NCBI GenBank assembly: GCA_003731675.1
Contig: RCNQ01000211.1
Span: 1-11,387, forward strand
Source: Bacteroidetes/Chlorobi group bacterium ChocPot_Mid
GTDB taxonomy: Bacteria > Bacteroidota > Ignavibacteria > Kapaibacteriales > UBA2268
Length of the DNA: 11,387 bases
Direction of reading: 5' to 3'
Part shown: positions 5,566-11,387 of the stretch, one piece after another
Layout: each line of letters begins with the position of its first letter
Numbering within the stretch: position 1 is the stretch's first letter
Notes under the pieces: generated by a model
Told to the model about the DNA's origin: nothing
Database searches by the model: none
What the model saw: the letters and a program-made list of their open reading frames with translations, nothing else
Program-made: the position numbers and the translations under genes

Positions 5566-7020
5566 TTAATTTGTTACTTCTTCTTTCTTTTCTTCGAGCC
5601 AAACATCAGGATTTTTTAAGTATTCATCAATTGCGGCGGCGGCTGTTCTGCCGGCTCCCATCGCAAGAATAACTGTTGCACCACCGGTTACAATATCACC
5701 ACCAGCAAAAACTCCTTTTTTGTTTGTTTTCATTGTTTTCTCATCAACAAGAATATTCCCCCATTTATTGACTTTTAAATCTGGTGTAGTTTTACTGATA
5801 ATTGGATTAGAACCATTTCCAATAGCTACTACCGCAACTTCAATAGGAATATCTTTGATAGCTCCCTCTATGGGTACAGGTCTTCTTCTTCCTGAAGCAT
5901 CAGGTTCACCAAGTTCCATCTCCTGAACTTTGACTCCTTTGAGCCAACCTTCTTCATCACCATAGAATTCGATAGGTGCGTGAAGCAGGAAGAATTCAAC
6001 TCCTTCTTCCTTTGCATGTTTTATTTCTTCAACCCTTGCAGGCATTTCTTTTTCTGTCCTTCGGTAAATTATCATTGCTTTTTTAGCACCAAGCCGTAAT
6101 GATGTCCTGACAGCATCCATAGCTGTGTTCCCTCCACCAAATACAGCAACACTTTTACCCATGACATTGAACATTGGTGTATCTGAGTTTGGAAAATCGT
6201 ATGCCTTCATCAAGTTTACTCTGGTCAGGTATTCGTTTGCAGAATAAATACCGTTTAAGTGTTCGCCTGGAATGTTAAGGAAGTATGGGAGACCAGCACC
6301 AACACCTAAAAAGACTGCGTCATATTCTTTAAGAAGCTCATCAACAGTATCTGTCATACCGATTACCTGATTGGTTCTGAACTCTACACCCATTTCTCTC
6401 AAACCATCAACCTCTGCTTGCACAATAACTTTTGGAAGTCTAAATTCAGGTATTCCGTACATTAGAACACCACCAATTTCGTGCAATGCTTCGAAAACGA
6501 CAACATCATGTCCCATCTGGATTAAATCACCTGCACAGCTTAAACCGGCAGGTCCACCACCAACTATTGCAACTTTTTTTCCTGTCTTCGGTTTTAATTC
6601 TGGTTTTTGCAAACCGATGTTTTTTCTTTCCCAATCAGCCGCCCATCGTTCTAAGTAACCGATAGCAACAGGTGCATTTTTTTTACCGACAGTACAAACC
6701 ATTTCGCATTGTTCTTCCTGTGGGCAGACTCTACCGCAAACAGCAGGTAGGGCATTGTCTTTCTTCAAAATTGCGGCGGCTTCTTTGAAATTACCAAGTT
6801 CTATTTGTTTGATAAATCCAGGAATATCTACCCTAACGGGGCATCCTTCAACACATGGTTTGTTTTTGCACTGTATGCACCTTTGTGCTTCTTCGATAGC
6901 AGTAGCTGTGTCGTAGCCAAGGTTAACTTCAAGAAAATTCTTTGCTCTTTCCAACGGGTCCTGTTCGGGCATGTGGTGCTTTTGAATTTTCATCCTTTCT
7001 TTATTAGTTAAATCAGCCAT
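5566..7020 (-). CDS. nfnB: NADPH-dependent ferredoxin:NAD(P) oxidoreductase large subunit (NfnB/SudA; GltD-like)
   Basis: A 484-residue flavoprotein of the glutamate-synthase small-subunit (GltD) family. The N-terminal domain has two four-cysteine groups for [4Fe-4S] clusters: Cys48, 51, 56, 60 (CIQCKNKPCVEGCP) and Cys95, 99, 105, 109 (CGRVCPQEEQCEMVC). An FAD Rossmann motif VAIVGGGPAGLSCA (150-163), an NADPH-binding motif VAVFGGGNTAMDAV (291-304) and a C-terminal FAD motif VFAGGDIVTGGATV (437-450) follow. Paired with nfnA, the family assignment is NADH-dependent reduced ferredoxin:NADP+ oxidoreductase, which bifurcates electrons from NADPH in characterised members. Sulfide dehydrogenase (SudA) or a stand-alone glutamate-synthase-like subunit cannot be excluded by sequence alone. 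The start at 7020 is fixed by a strong AAGGAGGT site (7026-7033), unusual for this window, embedded in the last codons of nfnA; the genes overlap by 8 bp. A terminator follows 19 bp after the stop. Confidence 0.9.
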   Translation of the reverse strand: MADLTNKERMKIQKHHMPEQDPLERAKNFLEVNLGYDTATAIEEAQRCIQCKNKPCVEGCPVRVDIPGFIKQIELGNFKEAAAILKKDNALPAVCGRVCPQEEQCEMVCTVGKKNAPVAIGYLERWAADWERKNIGLQKPELKPKTGKKVAIVGGGPAGLSCAGDLIQMGHDVVVFEALHEIGGVLMYGIPEFRLPKVIVQAEVDGLREMGVEFRTNQVIGMTDTVDELLKEYDAVFLGVGAGLPYFLNIPGEHLNGIYSANEYLTRVNLMKAYDFPNSDTPMFNVMGKSVAVFGGGNTAMDAVRTSLRLGAKKAMIIYRRTEKEMPARVEEIKHAKEEGVEFFLLHAPIEFYGDEEGWLKGVKVQEMELGEPDASGRRRPVPIEGAIKDIPIEVAVVAIGNGSNPIISKTTPDLKVNKWGNILVDEKTMKTNKKGVFAGGDIVTGGATVILAMGAGRTAAAAIDEYLKNPDVWLEEKKEEVTN

Positions 7021-7876
7021 TTGCTACCTCCTTAATTTTTGCATCAAGTTTGCATTTGTGTTCAAACTCTTCAACTGATTGCTTTTCCTGAGATAAATAC
7101 ATTCTGTTTCGTTTCGTTAAGACAGAGAAATCAACTTTATGAGCATCGAATTCAGGACCATCAACGCAAACGAAAACAACTTTGTCGTCAACCAGTGCTC
7201 TGCATCCCCCACACATTCCAGTACCATCAACCATAATTGGATTTAAGCTGACTACTGTCTTTATTCCATAAGGACGAGTAACGTCAGCAACAGCTTTCAT
7301 CATCGGAATAGGTCCAATAGCAAGCACAAAGTCAATTTTTCTTCCTTCATCAAGTAGTTGCTGTAGTTTTTGAGTAACAAATCCATGAAAACCGTATGAG
7401 CCATCATCAGTAGTTGGATAAACTTCATCACAGACAGCTTTCATTTCATCTTCGAGAATAACAAATTCTTTTGTTCTACCCCCAATAATACTGATAACGT
7501 GATTGCCAGCTTCTTTCAATGCTTTTGCAGTCGGATAAGCGATAGCAGTACCAACTCCTCCTCCTATGCTAACAGCCGTACCGAAATTTTCGATATGAGA
7601 GGGCTTACCTAATGGTCCGACTAAATCTATTATTTCGCCACCAGCCTCCAAAGTATTAAGATGCTTGGTTGTTTTACCGATACCTTGAACAATAATTGTA
7701 ATTGTTCCATCTTCAGTACTTGAATCAGCAATTGTAAGAGGGATTCTCTCTCCGTTTTTGTGAACCCTTAAAATGATAAATTGTCCGGGTTTCCTTTTTT
7801 CAGCTATTTTAGGAGCCTCAATCCTAAAGAGCTTAACATCTGGAGCTAAAAATCTTGCCTCAATTATTTTATTCAT
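7013..7876 (-). CDS. nfnA: NfnA/SudB-type FAD and [2Fe-2S] subunit of ferredoxin:NADP oxidoreductase
   Basis: A 287-residue protein of the ferredoxin-NADP reductase superfamily, the partner of the GltD-like subunit. An N-terminal barrel carries PGQFIILRV (30-38) and the FAD motif RIPLTIAD (44-51). A nucleotide-binding domain contains SIGGGVGTAIAYP (103-115). A C-terminal cluster-binding stretch has Cys222, Cys225 and Cys237 (GMCGGC...C). Asp217 in VDGTG is a candidate for the unusual aspartate ligand known for the NfnA [2Fe-2S] cluster. The sequence closely follows the archaeal SudB/NfnA pattern at the N-terminus. In characterised enzymes this subunit handles NAD(H) and the large subunit handles NADPH and ferredoxin. 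It is the first gene of a two-gene operon, with a short GGA Shine-Dalgarno just upstream (minus strand AAAAGGATATAT before the ATG). Its 3' end supplies the ribosome-binding site of nfnB. It lies 87 bp downstream of sprA on the same strand. Confidence 0.88.
   Translation of the reverse strand: MNKIIEARFLAPDVKLFRIEAPKIAEKRKPGQFIILRVHKNGERIPLTIADSSTEDGTITIIVQGIGKTTKHLNTLEAGGEIIDLVGPLGKPSHIENFGTAVSIGGGVGTAIAYPTAKALKEAGNHVISIIGGRTKEFVILEDEMKAVCDEVYPTTDDGSYGFHGFVTQKLQQLLDEGRKIDFVLAIGPIPMMKAVADVTRPYGIKTVVSLNPIMVDGTGMCGGCRALVDDKVVFVCVDGPEFDAHKVDFSVLTKRNRMYLSQEKQSVEEFEHKCKLDAKIKEVANG
7026..7033 (-). promoter_or_regulatory. Strong Shine-Dalgarno site for nfnB inside nfnA
   Basis: The minus strand reads AAGGAGGT five bases before the nfnB ATG at 7020. 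It is encoded by the nfnA codons for Lys-Glu-Val near its C-terminus, so it both fixes the nfnB start and couples translation of the two subunits. Other genes in the window have no comparable site. Confidence 0.8.
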
Positions 7877-7927
7877 ATATATCCTTTTTAATAATGTAAT
7901 TATTTTTCATTGAAAAATACAAAGTTT

Positions 7928-7935
7928 CAAAATTA
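7928..7935 (-). promoter_or_regulatory. Possible -7 element for nfnAB
   Basis: The minus strand has TAATTTTG at 7935-7928, matching the Bacteroidota -7 consensus TAnnTTTG, in the 87-bp gap between the sprA stop and the nfnA start. It would give a leader of about 45 nt. No TTG lies 19-21 bases upstream (the nearest is only 11 away), so this is a weak call. Read-through from sprA is an alternative. Confidence 0.25.
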
Positions 7936-7963
7936 GTAAAAATTTTCAATATCTAAAAGTTAA

Positions 7964-10900
7964 TTATCTGCCACCTGCTATGCTAATCCTAATATCAAGA
8001 CCAACCTGAGTGGAAGTGAAACCAGGTTGTGCGGCACCCTCGGTAAATGTTCCTTCGTATCTAACGAAAAAGGCGGCAGTTACTCTATTGCTCATATTGT
8101 ATCTGATCCTTGGTGCGATAATTATTTTCGAATTACCGTCAAGTATTCTTCCATTTTTTCCATTGCTACCTGTGAGAATTACATCATAGGTTGACCTGTC
8201 ACTTGATTGGTAAGTAGCAGTAAAGCTTGCTTCGACATCATTTTGTAGTTTGAGCCCTAATAAGTCCCATTCAAATCCCTTCATTGTATAGCTTGCCTGT
8301 GCCTGAATTTCATCTGTTGAGTTTTTAGCAATTGTCGAACGGTTTGATGAGTTAAGCTGGTATCCGGTTGTTGTTGAATATTTTACAGTAGCCGTTAAAA
8401 TACCGTTTAATTTTTTTTCATCGAAAGACATTGTAAGTCCGAAAAGTGGCTGAAAACCGATTTGAATCTGCTGGCTTTGAGTCTGTCTTCCATTGTCGTT
8501 TATAAGAGCATTTTCAGTATAAATAGATGTATATCTGTGCTCAATATTAGCTGATTTGACGAGACCTTTCCATATATCCCATCTTTCGATACCCTGCCAC
8601 TTGATAGCCCAATTTATTGCAGGAAGAAACTTCCCGACTTTTCCGGAAGAAAAGCTGAAAGCTTGCAATCCGTCGTGGAATGATTCGGTTAAGTCATTAA
8701 GTAACAATTGATTTTCCTGTGGTGTAATGTTGTTTGTATCCAAACCGTTTAAAATTCTTTGATTTTTCTTTTGTTCATATAGTTTTATGACATGTTCAAT
8801 GTTGTTATTAAAGACATCAACCCAAAACACCGAAGGAATAGACAAATAGCTACGATTGAATGATTCATTCGCAATAACATTAGTAAAACTTGGATTGCCT
8901 AAGGCATCTGTCTCTACTGTCTGTGTCTTTGCATAGGCAAAATCTGTACTCCAGTTTAATTCTAAAACAGCACCGGGCCACAAAGGTCTGCTCGTATTCA
9001 GTTTTAGCGATGTTTTCTGATTGAAGTTTTCAGGCAAAATTGCATTAGGAGGTCTGAGTCCATCTTCAGTCTCGAAAGTGAAGAATGGGAATTTGGAAGA
9101 TGAAGCAAATCCAAAACTACCATGTGGGCTTCCAATTAATCCTAATTGATAAGCAAAGCTTGGTCCGAAATTGTTTAAACTTTCTCTTCCCGTAAGACCT
9201 CTTGCCCAGAAATTTGAAATACCTGTACCACCAAATACACCTGGATTTAAAGAAGTATTGCCCTGATTAAGTTCTATTTGGATCTTGTCATAATCCAAAA
9301 AAATAGTTTTGGCAATGTCCAAAACTTGACCTACTATTTTACTGAAAATACTTTTACCTGTTGTATCGGCTGGCTTACTCATTGAGACCATTTTTGAACT
9401 TGGAGCACCGAAAATAAATTCACTTAATTCCCTCAGCTTTACACCAGTTGAAAATCTCATATTTGCATTATAGCTTGCGTTTTTAACTGCATCTTTGATT
9501 GTAGGGTCGGTTTGTAAAGGATTAGTCCAGTTATAGTTGGAAGAGTAGCTACCGATGATTTCAAAGTATTTTTTCGCATTTCCTATTGGGAGATTTGGTT
9601 TGAAATTTAGTGTAACTGTCTGATTATGATTAAAATCTAATCCCAAATCAATTAATCCTTTGTTAAAAAAGATCTTATCGGACAATTCACTTGCTGTTCT
9701 TTGTCTTCCGAATTCATCAAGTTCATAAGAGACAAGTGAACTTGCAGTAGAAACATTGTAATCGAAAGATGGACTTAGCAAACCACCTTCACTGATTTTC
9801 CAGGAAAATTGTGCTCCACGGGTTGCTGAAAAGTCTCTGAAAACTGGACTTGCAAAGTCAAGATAACGTGATTTTTCCGTAGTTCTGCTTCTTTGAATAT
9901 CCAAATTTGCAGAAAAGTTTGAAGGCAATAAATTCAGTTTCCATTTTTTGTAATCTTTGATAAATGCTACACTGTCAAAGCTTCCTAAAGGTTCGAAGGA
10001 TAGGAAGTCTCCGATTTGTACACTGTAATTTGCATTCATTTTCCACATCCAGTTAAACCTTTTTTCGACGACAGGTGTTCTTTCGTAATTTTGTGAATAG
10101 GAATACCCAAAAGTAAGTTTGTTGAATGTATCATCAATCAGCCATGATTTGACAGGAATGCCCAGTTTTATGCCAGTCAAAGCCCATGCATCTGCGATTT
10201 TGAGCGTTTGGGAACGTGTAAGGGTTTCCTGTTCCCTTATATTCGCAATTCTTTGAGCTTCTGTTTGCGTCAAACCACTTCTGATAGCTTGCTGATATGC
10301 ATCAGCTTTTGAGCGTTCAGCGGCTTCCAACAAATTTACATCGCTGTTGGCAACAAATTCCGGGTCCTGTAATATTTCTGAATGAGTAAATGTCACTGGT
10401 AATCTCATTGCTGAAAAGCTTTTCGGGGCAAATTTTTCAATGGCACCCTGCATTGTAACAGTCCAGTTAGTTGTTGTGATTCTATCACCGAATCTTTCTT
10501 CTAATCTGTGAAAATTAGGTTTAGTATGAGCAAATGAAGCATTAATAGAGCCTAAATCTGCAAGTTTTACACTTGCACTTGCCAAACCAGCCCAATCTGA
10601 ACTTGCTTCTGGACTTAGCAATCTCAATTCGTCTATCCAGACTGTTGTTGAAAGTTCATTGGGATATTGTTCTGATGGATTTGCAACACCGAGACCAAAA
10701 AACTGGACTCTTGTCAAAACAGGATTGCCTTTTATGGCAAATGTAGCCAAAGCATCACCAGGTACAGGATAAATCATTCTATCAGTTATATTAAGTGAAT
10801 CTCTAAGTTGCTTGATAGCAGTTAATTCATTCATAATAATTTCGATATTCTGCCATCCACGGATAATCGGTCGCCTATATTCATAGTAATTTGATGAATC

Positions 10901-11387
10901 AATACCAAAACGTAGAAAAGCATAAGCTTTGGGTATTGACCCTCGTGCAACATTGTCGGGCATCGAGCCATCACCATGAATAAAAAATTTTAATTTTTTG
11001 TAAAAGAAAATATCCATAGGTCTGAAAATTCTTACTGCCATTCTTTCATCACCATATCTCAGATTGTTTACACTTATTGAGATGGATTGTTCATTCAATC
11101 TTAAATCTTGAGTAGGGTCAGGATTTGTTAAATTCCTTGGAGCTTTTACTCCCGGTGGCATTGCGTAATAATCAGGTGGTCCACTGTTTTCTTCTCTGTT
11201 TACAAATGAAATCTGCATTACACTGTCTTTGTCGGAAACATTCGATTGAAAATTGCTAATTCTTTGCCATTGTGAACCTACCAGTCTCCAATCTGCAATC
11301 ATAGCTTTGAAATCACCACCTTTGAACCATATCCTTACATATTGAATATTAGAGTAAAGCGGATTTCCAATTAATCTGTTAGGTTTT
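7964..11387 (-). CDS. sprA: SprA, type IX secretion outer-membrane translocon, C-terminal part (5' end beyond window)
   Basis: The frame stays open to the right edge: codons upstream of the internal ATG at 11302 add 28 residues, including IGNPLYSNIQYVRIWFKGG, a SprA-like strand. The visible 1140 residues are therefore about the C-terminal half of a protein usually near 2400 residues. Numbering from the ATG at 11302, diagnostic SprA stretches are KKLKFFIHGDG (102-112), AFLRFGIDSSNYYEYRRP (128-145), VWIDELRLLSPEASSDWA (221-238) and SASVKLADLGSINASFAH (242-259). The remainder is a succession of alternating aromatic/polar strands, consistent with the giant SprA beta-barrel, ending in ISIAGGR at the stop. 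SprA forms the outer-membrane pore through which CTD-tagged proteins leave the cell. No frameshift is seen across 3.4 kb. The two neighbours downstream are redox genes, not secretion genes, so the locus does not show a T9SS cluster. The start and N-terminal SprA motifs lie outside the window. Confidence 0.9.
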   Translation of the reverse strand, partial: KPNRLIGNPLYSNIQYVRIWFKGGDFKAMIADWRLVGSQWQRISNFQSNVSDKDSVMQISFVNREENSGPPDYYAMPPGVKAPRNLTNPDPTQDLRLNEQSISISVNNLRYGDERMAVRIFRPMDIFFYKKLKFFIHGDGSMPDNVARGSIPKAYAFLRFGIDSSNYYEYRRPIIRGWQNIEIIMNELTAIKQLRDSLNITDRMIYPVPGDALATFAIKGNPVLTRVQFFGLGVANPSEQYPNELSTTVWIDELRLLSPEASSDWAGLASASVKLADLGSINASFAHTKPNFHRLEERFGDRITTTNWTVTMQGAIEKFAPKSFSAMRLPVTFTHSEILQDPEFVANSDVNLLEAAERSKADAYQQAIRSGLTQTEAQRIANIREQETLTRSQTLKIADAWALTGIKLGIPVKSWLIDDTFNKLTFGYSYSQNYERTPVVEKRFNWMWKMNANYSVQIGDFLSFEPLGSFDSVAFIKDYKKWKLNLLPSNFSANLDIQRSRTTEKSRYLDFASPVFRDFSATRGAQFSWKISEGGLLSPSFDYNVSTASSLVSYELDEFGRQRTASELSDKIFFNKGLIDLGLDFNHNQTVTLNFKPNLPIGNAKKYFEIIGSYSSNYNWTNPLQTDPTIKDAVKNASYNANMRFSTGVKLRELSEFIFGAPSSKMVSMSKPADTTGKSIFSKIVGQVLDIAKTIFLDYDKIQIELNQGNTSLNPGVFGGTGISNFWARGLTGRESLNNFGPSFAYQLGLIGSPHGSFGFASSSKFPFFTFETEDGLRPPNAILPENFNQKTSLKLNTSRPLWPGAVLELNWSTDFAYAKTQTVETDALGNPSFTNVIANESFNRSYLSIPSVFWVDVFNNNIEHVIKLYEQKKNQRILNGLDTNNITPQENQLLLNDLTESFHDGLQAFSFSSGKVGKFLPAINWAIKWQGIERWDIWKGLVKSANIEHRYTSIYTENALINDNGRQTQSQQIQIGFQPLFGLTMSFDEKKLNGILTATVKYSTTTGYQLNSSNRSTIAKNSTDEIQAQASYTMKGFEWDLLGLKLQNDVEASFTATYQSSDRSTYDVILTGSNGKNGRILDGNSKIIIAPRIRYNMSNRVTAAFFVRYEGTFTEGAAQPGFTSTQVGLDIRISIAGGR

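Noticed and set aside
11300..11302. ATG at 11302 as the true start of the large right-hand gene
   Set aside because: The frame is open and SprA-like upstream to the window edge, and known SprA is about twice as long, so this Met is internal.
1..11387. CRISPR array, tRNA/rRNA, insertion sequence, toxin-antitoxin or phage genes
   Set aside because: No spaced direct repeats, cloverleaf-like segments, terminal inverted repeats with transposase, or matching proteins were seen on either strand.

Overview
This AT-rich window looks like chromosome from a member of the Bacteroidota/Chlorobiota (FCB) group, possibly an Ignavibacteria- or Kapabacteria-like lineage. Three things point there. A long C-terminal piece of SprA, the outer-membrane translocon of the type IX secretion system, is present. 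A promoter matching the Bacteroidota form (TTG-N19-TAnnTTTG) precedes the forward operon. Most genes lack a clear Shine-Dalgarno sequence. The exact lineage is inference.

Layout. Positions 1-421 (minus) hold the N-terminal part of an M20 metallo-amidohydrolase, cut by the left edge. It is translationally coupled (ATGA overlap) to dapF (418-1314, minus), the diaminopimelate epimerase of lysine and peptidoglycan biosynthesis. A short spacer separates dapF from an inositol-monophosphatase-family gene (1468-2259, minus). A 260-bp divergent region follows, carrying a promoter, a perfect inverted repeat with a GGAA centre and a possible 27-codon reading frame. It leads into a two-gene forward operon: a Wza-like outer-membrane polysaccharide export protein with several SLBB domains (2520-4202) and a Wzz/GumC-like polysaccharide co-polymerase without a kinase domain (4232-5422). 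A terminator at 5506-5547 closes the converging minus-strand operon nfnA-nfnB (7876 to 5566), which encodes a flavin- and iron-sulfur-containing NADH-dependent ferredoxin:NADP+ oxidoreductase or sulfide-dehydrogenase-like pair. The right part (7964-11387, minus) is the C-terminal half of sprA, running off the window.

How they fit together. The left block concerns cell-wall precursor (meso-DAP) and phosphate-ester metabolism, the middle block surface polysaccharide export, and the right block redox balance and protein secretion. These are mostly core housekeeping and envelope functions. I see no transposase, integrase, tRNA, rRNA, CRISPR array or defence gene. I do not see a clearly new multi-gene system. 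The points most worth a second look are the 5' leader of the polysaccharide operon, the coupling of dapF to an M20 deacetylase-like gene (a possible acetyl-branch lysine pathway), and the divergent DapF substrate motifs.
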